Below, in pieces: positions 56,414-64,000 of a stretch of 64,000 nucleotides of DNA; position 1 is the stretch's first letter, and every line of letters starts with the position of its first letter. Made by a program: the position numbers and the translations under genes. This DNA is from Bryobacterales bacterium (GTDB lineage: Bacteria; Acidobacteriota; Terriglobia; Bryobacterales; Bryobacteraceae): contig JADKID010000005.1 in the NCBI GenBank assembly GCA_016721425.1, positions 620,001 through 684,000 of the forward strand. The letters are read 5' to 3'. Under the pieces are notes generated by a model. That model had not been told where the DNA came from and did not search any database. It saw only the letters and a program-made list of their open reading frames with translations.

Positions 56414-59263
56414 TCAACCAGAAGCGGCAGACTCATCACGTGGATTTCCCGTCTGGTCTCGGGTGTGCGTACGTCGAATCAGGTACTTCACAATCTCCAC
56501 AACCCACAAGACGCTGCTGGCCACGACCACGGAGCGCGCCCAATCGGCGGCGCTGAGAGCGACGGTCCCAAACGCACCCTGGAGAAACGGGATGTAGATG
56601 ACCAGCGCATGCAGCGCCACCGAGATCGACACGGCCGACCAAAGCCAGTAGTTTTGGAAAAGCCCACGGAATGCGCTATGGATCTCTGACCGGGCATTGA
56701 AGGCGTTGAAGACCTGAAACAGCATCAGGGTGGTGAACGCCATCGTGCGTCCGTACTCGATTCCACCCGGCCCCTCGATCCAGCCCCCGGGGAGCGCTGC
56801 ATCGAAGGCCAACAGAGTGCCAACCGCCATCACGAATCCGACCAGCCCGATATCGAGCCTCATGCGGCGGTTAATGACACCCTCGTCACGCGGCCGCGGC
56901 GGCCGGCTCATCAGGTCGGGAGCAGGCGTATCCACGCCCAGAGCCAGGGCCGGCCCGCCGTCAGTTAAGAGGTTAATCCAGAGGATCTGGGTTGCCAGCA
57001 AAGGCAGCACCAGCATACCGTGTTCGCCCAGCCCCAACGGCGCCGCAAATAGGACCGAGAGGAACACCGTTAAAACCTCACCTGCATTGGACGAGAGGAG
57101 ATATCGGAGGAATTTCCGGATGTTGTCGAAGACCGCGCGTCCCTCTTCCACGGCGGCGACGATGGTGGCGAAGTTGTCGTCGGTCAAGACCAGATCGGCC
57201 GCTTCTTTCGATACGTCTGTCCCGGTGATGCCCATGGCCACGCCGATGTCGGCGGACTTCAAGGCCGGCGCGTCGTTGACGCCGTCTCCCGTCATCGCCA
57301 CAACCTCACCATTGCGCTGGAGAGCTTTCACGATACGCAGCTTGTGGTTGGGACTGACCCGCGCGTAGACAGCCACTTCGCGAGTGGCCGCCGCCAGATC
57401 CTCATCGGACATCTCATCGAGTTGTGTGCCGCTGACGACCCGGTCGTCCGACGTCATGCCCAATTCACGCGCGATCGCTACTGCGGTACCCGGATGATCG
57501 CCCGTAATGAGGACGGACCGGATGCCGGCGGCGCGCGCCCGTTCCACGGCGGCGCGCGCCTCGGGGCGTGGCGGATCGAGCATGCCGATCACGCCGAGAA
57601 ACACGAGGTCGTGCTCCAGTTCCTTGGCTGACTCCGGCGCGCTCTCGCCGGCCTTGCCGGGCGCCAGCGACCGGAATGCCACCCCCAGAGTCCGCAACGC
57701 CTCCGCCGCAAGCGTCTCGGTGTTCCGCAGGATCTCAGCACGCCGTTCCACCGTCAGGGGACGTGCTGCCTGCCCGGCAAGCTCCTGCGTACAGCGCTCC
57801 AACAGTATGCCGGGCGCGCCTTTCGTGAAGAGAATGCGGCCTCCCGCGGCCGCCTCGTCCTCATGCACAGTGCTCATCAACTTGCGCAAGGACGAGAACG
57901 GCGCTTCTGCCACACGAGGAAATCGAGTCATAGTCGCCGATTGGTCGAGACCCGTCTTTCGCGCCGCGACCAGGAGTGCCGCTTCCGTCGGATCACCCTG
58001 GATGCTCCAGAGCCCGTCCCGCTCGAGCAACTGCGCATTGTTCGCCAGAGTAGCGGCGAGTAGCAGCCGCGCCGTTTCGTTTTCCCCGTCGGCCGCGAGC
58101 GCGTCGCCAGCTTGCGTTCGCAGGTCACCGACGGGCGCATAGCCGGTACCGGTCAGATTCACGCGCCCGGCCGCCGTGACAATCACTCGCACCGTCATTT
58201 CATTGCGTGTCAGCGTGCCCGTCTTGTCTGAAGCGATCACCGTAGCCGAACCGAGGGTCTCTACCGCAGGCAACTTGCGCACGATTGCGCCCCGTTTTGC
58301 CATGCGCTGTACACCCATTGCCAGAACCACTGTCACTACCGCCGCTAACCCCTCGGGTGCGGCCGCCACCGCCAGTGCCACACCAAACATCAACACCTGC
58401 ACAGCGGACTTCCAGTCCTGTGCGCCGCGCAGCAGCAGCAGCGTTGCCACCACTACCACGGCAATTACAATTACCGCGATACCCAGTTGCTTGCCCGTCT
58501 TGTCCAGCTCTCCCTGCAATGGCGTGGTGGGCGATTTCGTGTTCCGTAGCATCCCGGCGATCTTGCCCAGCTCAGTCCGCATGCCGGTCGCGGTTACCAC
58601 CGCCCGGCCGTGCCCATGGCTGGCGCTGGTACCGGCAAACACCATGTCCAGGCGGTCGCCGACACCGGCCTCGTGCTCCACCGGATCCGCGCACTTCATC
58701 ACCGGCGAGCTTTCGCCCGTAAGCGATGCCTCCAGGGTCTGCAGCTCCACCACATCCAGCAGGCGCGCATCGGCCGACACGGTGTCGCCTTCATTGATGA
58801 TGAGGAGATCGCCGCTCACCATCTCCCGGGTAGCAAGGCGCCGCTGCTCGCCGTCGCGCACGACACTCGCCTCGGGGGCTGCCATCGCCCGCAATGCGGC
58901 CAGCGCCTTCTCCGCTCGTCCCTCCTGAACAAATCCAAGCACCGCGTTCAACAGCACAATCGTGAGAATCACCAGTGCTTCATACGGTAGTCCGGTCTCC
59001 CGCTCCACGGCCCAAACCGCCCAGGAGATGCCGGCCGCGACAATCAGCAGAAGAACGAGCGCGTCCTTAAACTGCCCGGCGAACCTCCGCCATCCAGGCG
59101 TCGCGGCTTCGCTTTCCAGTTCGTTTGGTCCGTCCCGCGCGAGTCGTGCTGCCGCCTCAGCCGAACTCAGGCCGGTGTCCAGATCGGTGCCCAACTCGGA
59201 AGCAACGTCCACTGCCGGCCGCTCGTGCGGTGCCACCGGATCCACAACAGCGTTTTCGTTCAT
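56414..59263 (-). CDS. P-type cation-transporting ATPase (P2A, Ca2+-type)
   Basis: A 949-residue pump from the ATG at 59263, preceded by GGAG. It has the N-terminal cation-ATPase domain (VASELGTDLDTGLSSAEAA), the actuator motif SLTGESSPV, the phosphorylation site DKTGTLT (Asp346), TGDHPGTAVAIARELG and the hinge GDGVNDAPALKSADIG. About ten membrane segments are visible, and M4 has AVAAAPEGLAAVVT, the PEGL motif of P2-type pumps. Transport of Ca2+ or Mn2+ is likely; Na+/K+-like alternatives exist. It follows a truncated second ATPase by 7 bp. Confidence 0.92.
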   Translation of the reverse strand: MNENAVVDPVAPHERPAVDVASELGTDLDTGLSSAEAAARLARDGPNELESEAATPGWRRFAGQFKDALVLLLIVAAGISWAVWAVERETGLPYEALVILTIVLLNAVLGFVQEGRAEKALAALRAMAAPEASVVRDGEQRRLATREMVSGDLLIINEGDTVSADARLLDVVELQTLEASLTGESSPVMKCADPVEHEAGVGDRLDMVFAGTSASHGHGRAVVTATGMRTELGKIAGMLRNTKSPTTPLQGELDKTGKQLGIAVIVIAVVVVATLLLLRGAQDWKSAVQVLMFGVALAVAAAPEGLAAVVTVVLAMGVQRMAKRGAIVRKLPAVETLGSATVIASDKTGTLTRNEMTVRVIVTAAGRVNLTGTGYAPVGDLRTQAGDALAADGENETARLLLAATLANNAQLLERDGLWSIQGDPTEAALLVAARKTGLDQSATMTRFPRVAEAPFSSLRKLMSTVHEDEAAAGGRILFTKGAPGILLERCTQELAGQAARPLTVERRAEILRNTETLAAEALRTLGVAFRSLAPGKAGESAPESAKELEHDLVFLGVIGMLDPPRPEARAAVERARAAGIRSVLITGDHPGTAVAIARELGMTSDDRVVSGTQLDEMSDEDLAAATREVAVYARVSPNHKLRIVKALQRNGEVVAMTGDGVNDAPALKSADIGVAMGITGTDVSKEAADLVLTDDNFATIVAAVEEGRAVFDNIRKFLRYLLSSNAGEVLTVFLSVLFAAPLGLGEHGMLVLPLLATQILWINLLTDGGPALALGVDTPAPDLMSRPPRPRDEGVINRRMRLDIGLVGFVMAVGTLLAFDAALPGGWIEGPGGIEYGRTMAFTTLMLFQVFNAFNARSEIHSAFRGLFQNYWLWSAVSISVALHALVIYIPFLQGAFGTVALSAADWARSVVVASSVLWVVEIVKYLIRRTHTRDQTGNPRDESAASG

Positions 59264-59270
59264 CTTCTCC

Positions 59271-59690
59271 TCAGATTTCCGATATCGACAGCCGCTGGAC
59301 TTTGCCATCTCGCACAACCGCAGCGGTGTAGGCCACCAGCTTCCGGATCTGCTCCACGGCGTGCCGCGCCTGGAGGTCCATGAAGAGGTTCAGCAGCAAG
59401 CTGAGCAGAACCATCGCGATGAAGATCGACCCGCTCACCGCGTCGCCCAGCAGCACGGAGATACCGCTGGCCACCAGCAGAATCCCGATCAATGGATCAA
59501 CAAAGAGCCGCAGCAGGCTCCTTAGCGTCGCAACCTGTGAACCCCGCACCAGCGAGTTCGGCCCGTGCTCCCGGAATCGCCGTTTCGCCCCCACGGAAGT
59601 CAGCCCCTGGGGAGTCGCCTTCAGGGTTTGAAGCAGCTCCGCCAGGGGCTTTTCCCCTAAGCCGTCCTCAGATTGGTTCTGTTCTGCCAT
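59271..59690 (-). pseudogene. truncated P-type ATPase N terminus (MgtA-like)
   Basis: Only 139 residues, against about 900 for the family. It contains the N-terminal cation-ATPase domain (LLQTLKATPQGLTSVGAKRRFREHGPN), two membrane segments (LFVDPLIGILLVASGISVLLG and IFIAMVLLSLLLNLFMDLQA) and the start of the actuator domain, then stops at RDGKVQRLSISEI just where VPGD would follow. The stop codon TGA precedes the next gene's ribosome site. The rest of the pump (TGES, DKTG) is absent here. It is either a remnant of a decayed pump or a retained small membrane protein. Confidence 0.8.
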
Positions 59691-59847
59691 CTGCTTCCGT
59701 CCTGCCTGACTCTATTAACGGGCCGCGCCAGCTCCTCTGGAAAATGTTCGCGGTGTACCTTGCGATAGAGCGCCTGTCAGGTGGAAGCGAATCGTCCCAG
59801 GCGCCCCGCGGCTTCCAGGTGTTGCTCGAAGTAACCCTGATGCCAAA

Positions 59848-60648
59848 TCAGAGATCGGGTAGAGAGAGCGACGGCTCCTGCTCGACCTTGCTCAGCCAAT
59901 ACGGCGGGCGCCCATAGTGAACGTGGAGCAGGTTCTCGTACTCTCGGGAGATCGGCATGGCTTCGTCATAGGCCGGGGCACTCTGAATCGCATTCCGCAA
60001 CAAGCCGACGTGGACTGTGGCATCCGGCCAACTGACGCGCTCGACCCATCCCGGTGAAAACAGTACCCTCTTGCCGGGCCACCAGTTGCGGGTAGCCACT
60101 TCGATGTAGCGGATCGCCCAGGCTTTGTCGTCCACGACAAACCCGCATACGTGACCGATCTCGCCATCAGAGGCTTCAATGCTATAGCCGTTAACCACCT
60201 CGGCACTGCGCAGATGGGAATCCGCCGATGCGGTCCGGGTGCTGTCCTCAGCCGGATCCACAAAAACCGGCGCTGTCACAGCCAAGCCCATCGGGTAGTA
60301 GGAGGGGCCCCAGAGATAAGGGCCATCCCAGTAGTTGGGGTATCCGTAGTATCCGAGGTAGGTGGCTTCGTGTTGTCGCGACACGGGCAGGCTTGTGTCG
60401 ATGCTCGGGCTGTCCTCAACCTGCTTCTTAGTGAGCGCCACATCCAGGCGCTTGCCTTGCCAGTCCGCTCCGAGAACGAACATCGGCGAAATCAGGACCC
60501 GCCGGCCTCCAAGCCAACTTCCGGTGTCCACCGTGAAATAGCGGATGGCCCAGGTCTCGTCGTCGAAGTATGGCTCAACCACGGTGCCGAGGTCGCCATC
60601 CGAAGCTCGAATTACAAATCCCTTCAGGATCGACGCGTTCACTAGCAT
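59848..60648 (-). CDS. double PRC-barrel domain protein
   Basis: A 266-residue protein with two PRC-barrel units: about 8-75 (KGFVIRASDGDLGTVVEPYFDDETWAIRYF) and about 152-220 (NGYSIEASDGEIGHVCGFVVDDKAWAIRYI). They are joined by a Tyr/Pro/Gly-rich linker (YYGYPNYWDGPYLWGP). AGGAGG precedes the ATG. PRC-barrels occur in RimM and in photosynthetic reaction centre H subunits; stand-alone double forms are frequent in stress and envelope-associated loci with unknown role. It is in line with the stress protein and ATPase genes. Confidence 0.87.
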   Translation of the reverse strand: MLVNASILKGFVIRASDGDLGTVVEPYFDDETWAIRYFTVDTGSWLGGRRVLISPMFVLGADWQGKRLDVALTKKQVEDSPSIDTSLPVSRQHEATYLGYYGYPNYWDGPYLWGPSYYPMGLAVTAPVFVDPAEDSTRTASADSHLRSAEVVNGYSIEASDGEIGHVCGFVVDDKAWAIRYIEVATRNWWPGKRVLFSPGWVERVSWPDATVHVGLLRNAIQSAPAYDEAMPISREYENLLHVHYGRPPYWLSKVEQEPSLSLPDL

Positions 60649-60716
60649 TGCTTTGCCCTCCTGGGTAATAGTTCGGTGTTATCTGCTTGATATTCCTGAT
60701 CGCCCCGACAGCGGAC

Positions 60717-61256
60717 CTACACGTTTAGCGTGGTCGCGACGTCGGCCGAGTGAATTGTCACATGGATGGGTTTCGTGCCTTCGAGAACCTTTTTCGCCTT
60801 GTCGACCTCCTCGGCTGTGCTGTGCACCATCAGCAGGAAGTTGTCCGTCTTGAGCGCCGTTTCGTACTGAAGGACGCTGTACTCCGGTATGCCCATGCCG
60901 TAGAGCCCCGCACCGATGGCGCTCAAGCCGCCCACTACTGCTGCGCCTTCCAGCGCCCCGACGATCCAGGCCACAATAGGGCCCGCCATCAACACCGGAC
61001 CGATGCCCGGGACGGCGAATGCAGCGGAGCCTAACAACAGGCCCCAGACTCCGCCCCAGAAGGCTCCAGTCTTACCCCAGTACTTCATCCGGTCGCCGGT
61101 GTTGTAGTAGCCCACCACATGTTCTTCGCTGTGGGTATCCTTGCCGATGATCGACAATGTCCGCATATCGACTCCGGCCTGCTCCAGTGCCTTCACCGCG
61201 TCCTCTGCTTGGCTATGCGTGCCATAGACTGCCACCACTGCGGTCAATTCGGACAT
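60717..61256 (-). CDS. DUF1269-like/general stress protein with glycine-zipper membrane region
   Basis: A 179-residue protein with AGGAGG upstream. Residues 1-55 form a ferredoxin-like ACT-type strand-helix unit (VVAVYGTHSQAEDAVKALEQAGVDM, typical of YflT/DUF1269). A Gly/Ala-rich hydrophobic hairpin follows (GAFWGGVWGLLLGSAAFAVPGIGPVL and IVGALEGAAVVGGLSAIGAGLYGMG), then a second alpha/beta unit. Proteins of this kind are general-stress induced; the function is unknown. It heads the minus-strand group with the PRC-barrel and ATPase genes. Confidence 0.82.
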   Translation of the reverse strand: MSELTAVVAVYGTHSQAEDAVKALEQAGVDMRTLSIIGKDTHSEEHVVGYYNTGDRMKYWGKTGAFWGGVWGLLLGSAAFAVPGIGPVLMAGPIVAWIVGALEGAAVVGGLSAIGAGLYGMGIPEYSVLQYETALKTDNFLLMVHSTAEEVDKAKKVLEGTKPIHVTIHSADVATTLNV

Positions 61257-61535
61257 TCAATGCCTCCTGATCGTGACTTCGGTGGGCGCGCGGCAGCGTT
61301 CGCAGCTTTTCACACCGGCATTGAAGGCATCGCACGTGCGGCACCAAACCCCGGCTAGCTGTCAAATACTCCGCCGCAGCTCGTGGTGGCCCCCGCGTGA
61401 CTCGTCCCCCTTGTGGCGTAATACGTCCACCTGACGGCTCGGGGTCAGAACAATCGTGGATCTGGCACCGCAGTTTCGTCCGGGCACCGGCGCCTTTTGC
61501 TGTCGCCCCATTTCGTCGCCGGCGGCTCGGATGAG

Positions 61536-61569
61536 TGACCATATGCGGTCATGTAACCGCATATGGTCA
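61536..61569. promoter_or_regulatory. perfect 14-bp palindrome, candidate operator
   Basis: TGACCATATGCGGT (61536-61549) and ACCGCATATGGTCA (61556-61569) are exact reverse complements around a 6-bp CATGTA spacer. There is no T tract on either side, so it is not a terminator. Its length and symmetry suggest a dimeric or tetrameric regulator site between the stress and kinase genes. Confidence 0.6.
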
Positions 61570-61653
61570 GGAAATGGACCGTAGGCCCCGCCCCTGTATC
61601 GGCAATCTTGACCAAGAAGCGAGCAAACCAGTGGAAAAAGTCACTTGGCCGTG

Positions 61654-61679
61654 CGTGTGCGGGGAACGTGTGCGGGGAA
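61654..61679 (+). repeat. 13-bp tandem direct repeat
   Basis: CGTGTGCGGGGAA occurs twice in perfect tandem (61654-61666 and 61667-61679), about 55 bp before the kinase start codon. A direct repeat at this distance could be a binding site for a tandem response-regulator dimer. Confidence 0.6.
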
Positions 61680-61733
61680 AAGGTGTTGATCAAAGCCGGA
61701 TGTTCTTTCTAGCCAGACGGAGAGTACTGCAAA

Positions 61734-63881
61734 ATGTTCGTCAGAGGTAACACGCCGGAGTTTCCCGGAGGCGCCGATAGACCGGGGGACGTTGTCACCG
61801 AAGTGCGCCGGGAGGCCGCCCTACTGAAGACGGGTGCGTTGCAGAACGCGATCCTCAACAGCGCCAATTTTTCCAGCATCGCCACCGATGAGAAGGGTGT
61901 CATCCAGCTTTTCAACGTTGGGGCGGAGCGCATGTTGGGCTATACCGCCATCGATGTGGTTGACAAGATCACTCCTGCCGACATTTCCGACCCGCAAGAA
62001 GTAGTTGCGCGCGCGATGGCACTGAGTCTGGAGTTAGCTACCCCAATCACGCCAGGTTTCGAGGCTCTGGTTTTCAAGGCCTCGCGTGGTATCGAGGATA
62101 TTTATGAACTGACCTATATCCGCAAGGACGGCACCCGGTTCCCGGCGGTTGTGTCGGTCACGGCCCTGCGGGACGACCTTGGCGGCATCATCGGCTACCT
62201 GCTGATCGGCACGGATAACACCGCCCGCAAACAGGTGGAAGCCGAGCAGAAGCTCCTCGATCAGCGTCTCCAGGATTTGCAGTTCTACACCCGCTCGCTG
62301 ATCGAATCTTCCATCGACGCGCTGATGATCACCAATCCGGCCGGCATCCTGACCGACGTCAACCGGCAGATGGAGGCGCTGACAGGTTGCACGCGGGATG
62401 AACTGATCGGCGCACCGGTCAAGCACTACTTCACCGATCCTGAGCGGGCCGCGGCAGGCATTCGTCTGGTGATGAGCGGCGGCAAGGTCACCGATTACGA
62501 GCTGACTGCGCGTTGCCGTGATGGCAAGGAGACTGTGGTCTCCTGGAATGCGTCGATTCTCCTCGACCGCGACCGGAAGTTGCAGGGCGTACTCGCCGCG
62601 GCGCGAGACATCACGGATCGCAAGCGCTCAGAGAGAGCGTTGCAGGGGAACAATGTGGAGCTGGAAAGAGCCAAGGCTGCGGCGGAAAAGGCGAACCTCT
62701 CGAAGTCGGATTTCCTTTCCAGCATGAGCCATGAGCTCCGTTCGCCGCTCAATGCGATCCTCGGTTTTGCGCAACTCATCAATTCCGATTCGCCGCCGCC
62801 AACGGATTCTCAATCGGCCAGCATTGATCAGATTCTTCATGCGGGCTGGTATCTGCTGGAGCTGATCAACGAGATTCTGGACCTCTCGCAGATTGAATCC
62901 GGCAGGTTGGCGCTGTCGCTGGAGCCGACTTCGCTGTCAGAGGTGATGCTGGAATGCCAGTCCATGATCGAGCCGCAGGGGCAGAAGCGCGGCATCAAGA
63001 TGAGCTTCCCCAAGTTCGACAAGCCATGCTTCGTCTATGCCGACCGCACACGGTTGAAGCAGGTGCTCATCAATCTGCTGGCCAACGCAATCAAGTACGG
63101 CGAGGCGCACGGTACGGTGCTCGTAGACTTTGCCAACAGCACCCCGGAGCGCGTCCGTGTCAGTGTCAGAGATACCGGTGAGGGGTTGTCTCCTGAGAAG
63201 CTAATGCAGCTATTCCAGCCTTTCAACCGTCTCGGTCAGGAGCGGAGCGCCGAGCCCGGAACTGGCATCGGCCTGGTGATGAGCAAGCGGCTGGTGGAAC
63301 TCATGGGCGGCGTAATCGGCGTGGAAAGCACCGTCGGGGTTGGCAGCGTGTTCTGGTTCGAGCTGAGATCCAGCGATGATCCACAACTGGTAGCGGAGGA
63401 GGCGCAAGCGGCGATGGTCGTCCCGACGCAGGCTCCGAACGGTGCACCGATGCGCACTCTGCTCTATGTCGAGGACAACCCGGCGAATCTGAAACTGGTG
63501 CAGCAGTTGATCGCACGCCGTCCCGATATTCGCCTGCTCAGCGCCATCGACGGCAGTCTGGGCATCCAACTGGCCCGCATCCACCACCCGGATGTAATCC
63601 TGATGGACATCAATCTACCGGGTATTAGCGGCATTGAAGCGCTCAGGATCCTCCGCGAAGACGAGGCAACCGCACAGATTCCCGTGGTGGCCTTGAGTGC
63701 CAACGCCATGCCGCGCGACATCGAGAAGGGTCTGCGGGCCGGGTTCTTCCGCTATCTGACCAAGCCGATCAAGCTCAACGTACTGATGGCCACACTGGAG
63801 TTGGCGCTCGAGTCGAACTCCGTGGGTGTTGTTGGAGTAATCGACTGCTCAGCCGTGGCCGGCCAGGACGAGAGACGATGA
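61734..63881 (+). CDS. PAS-PAS hybrid sensor histidine kinase
   Basis: A 715-residue soluble hybrid kinase (no membrane segment). PAS1 is at about 40-165 (IATDEKGVIQLFNVGAERMLGY), PAS2 at about 190-300 (LMITNPAGILTDVNRQMEALTG) and a short coiled coil follows. HisKA has the phosphoacceptor His333 (MSHELRSPLNAILGF). HATPase_c spans about 430-555 (NLLANAIKYG, DTGEGLSPE, GTGIGLVMSKRLVELMGG). The C-terminal receiver spans about 580-695 with Asp625 (LMDINLPG) and the late Lys in LTKPIK. GGAG lies about 12 bp before the ATG. It overlaps the next gene by 4 bp (ATGA). Confidence 0.94.
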   Translation: MFVRGNTPEFPGGADRPGDVVTEVRREAALLKTGALQNAILNSANFSSIATDEKGVIQLFNVGAERMLGYTAIDVVDKITPADISDPQEVVARAMALSLELATPITPGFEALVFKASRGIEDIYELTYIRKDGTRFPAVVSVTALRDDLGGIIGYLLIGTDNTARKQVEAEQKLLDQRLQDLQFYTRSLIESSIDALMITNPAGILTDVNRQMEALTGCTRDELIGAPVKHYFTDPERAAAGIRLVMSGGKVTDYELTARCRDGKETVVSWNASILLDRDRKLQGVLAAARDITDRKRSERALQGNNVELERAKAAAEKANLSKSDFLSSMSHELRSPLNAILGFAQLINSDSPPPTDSQSASIDQILHAGWYLLELINEILDLSQIESGRLALSLEPTSLSEVMLECQSMIEPQGQKRGIKMSFPKFDKPCFVYADRTRLKQVLINLLANAIKYGEAHGTVLVDFANSTPERVRVSVRDTGEGLSPEKLMQLFQPFNRLGQERSAEPGTGIGLVMSKRLVELMGGVIGVESTVGVGSVFWFELRSSDDPQLVAEEAQAAMVVPTQAPNGAPMRTLLYVEDNPANLKLVQQLIARRPDIRLLSAIDGSLGIQLARIHHPDVILMDINLPGISGIEALRILREDEATAQIPVVALSANAMPRDIEKGLRAGFFRYLTKPIKLNVLMATLELALESNSVGVVGVIDCSAVAGQDERR

Positions 63882-64000
63882 TCACCCCGAACGATATTCT
63901 GTCCGCCAGAATCCTCATCGTCGATGACATGCAGGCCAATGTCGCGCTGTTGGAGGGCATGTTGCGCGTCGCTGGCTATACTTCGGTCCACTCCACCACC
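63878..64000 (+). CDS. response regulator (3' partial)
   Basis: The first 41 codons are in the window. After MITPNDILSA comes RILIVDDMQANVALLEGMLRVAGY, the beta1-alpha1 region of a receiver domain with the acidic Asp pair. The ATG overlaps the kinase stop (ATGA), so the two are translationally coupled and probably form one signalling pathway with the hybrid kinase. The output domain lies outside the window; a PP2C, HD-GYP or GGDEF output is common after this start but cannot be told. Confidence 0.88.
   Translation, partial: MITPNDILSARILIVDDMQANVALLEGMLRVAGYTSVHSTT

Larger units (their letters stand above)
61257..61733. other. long intergenic control region of the sensor kinase gene
   Basis: A 477-bp region between divergent genes. 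It contains a 14-bp-arm palindrome (61536-61569) and a perfect 13-bp tandem repeat (61654-61679). TTGACC at 61607-61612 could be a -35, but no good -10 follows. No protein-coding potential was seen in it. Confidence 0.6.

Overview
The window is chromosomal DNA of a GC-rich, aerobic, polysaccharide-degrading Gram-negative bacterium. It most likely belongs to the Acidobacteriota, near Bryobacterales/Solibacter. This is an inference from gene content: two ADOP-type FtsX/MacB permeases (one paired with a PadR regulator), a TonB-dependent receptor with an N-terminal carboxypeptidase-regulatory-like domain, three Tat-leader Gfo/Idh/MocA oxidoreductases sharing a SYSxxLGAND signature, a tricorn-type protease, and GH127 and DUF1080 enzymes. 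No rRNA is present to confirm it.

Layout. 1-7.2 kb: the 3' part of a glycosyltransferase/methyltransferase fusion, a SASA-type acetylesterase, a Gfo/Idh/MocA oxidoreductase, AlkD, a radical-SAM sulfatase-maturase-like enzyme, a small membrane protein and a HAD acid phosphatase. 7.1-16.5 kb (minus strand): a translation/transcription cluster rimP-nusA-infB-DUF503-rbfA followed at 9 bp by a GH127-type glycosidase and then a membrane protein. The cluster has a -10 element, an inverted repeat and an intrinsic terminator-like hairpin ahead of rimP. 16.5-26.3 kb: two methyltransferases, a beta-propeller/phosphoesterase protein, a NIPSNAP protein, dxr-rseP, a beta-hydroxyacid dehydrogenase and a frameshifted D-2-hydroxyacid dehydrogenase. 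26.4-36.7 kb: tRNA-Ala(CGC), fliW-csrA, a large TonB-dependent receptor, a histidine-rich protein, padR-ADOP, glgA, trxA and a DinB protein.

36.7-39.0 kb: a DsrE-family gene whose 3' end is duplicated nearby, then about 1.8 kb of poly-G-dominated sequence that I regard as a sequencing/assembly artefact. All long reading frames in that block should be ignored. 39-49.5 kb: a compact minus-strand operon (tricorn protease, Gfo/Idh/MocA, TIM-barrel isomerase/epimerase-like, ilvD), a plus-strand phosphodiesterase and esterase pair, and a second module (DUF1080 and Gfo/Idh/MocA). Together these resemble the 3-keto-sugar route of glycoside breakdown, here with exported enzymes. 49.6-56 kb: a second ADOP permease, a YkgJ-like cysteine-cluster protein, a membrane-spermidine-synthase fusion, a GT-C-like membrane protein, a DUF3467 protein and tRNA-Asp(GTC). 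56-64 kb: a stress-type cluster with a P-type cation ATPase preceded by a truncated second one, a double PRC-barrel protein, a DUF1269-like stress protein, and a PAS-PAS hybrid histidine kinase overlapping a response regulator that runs off the window. An unusual 14-bp-arm palindrome and a 13-bp tandem repeat lie upstream of the kinase.

How it fits together. The recurrent theme is extracellular or periplasmic carbohydrate use: TonB-dependent uptake, GH127, acetylesterase, DUF1080, Tat-exported oxidoreductases and glycogen synthesis. Housekeeping clusters are interspersed. No phage, insertion sequence, integrase or CRISPR array was seen. All statements come from reading the sequence; no database search was run.
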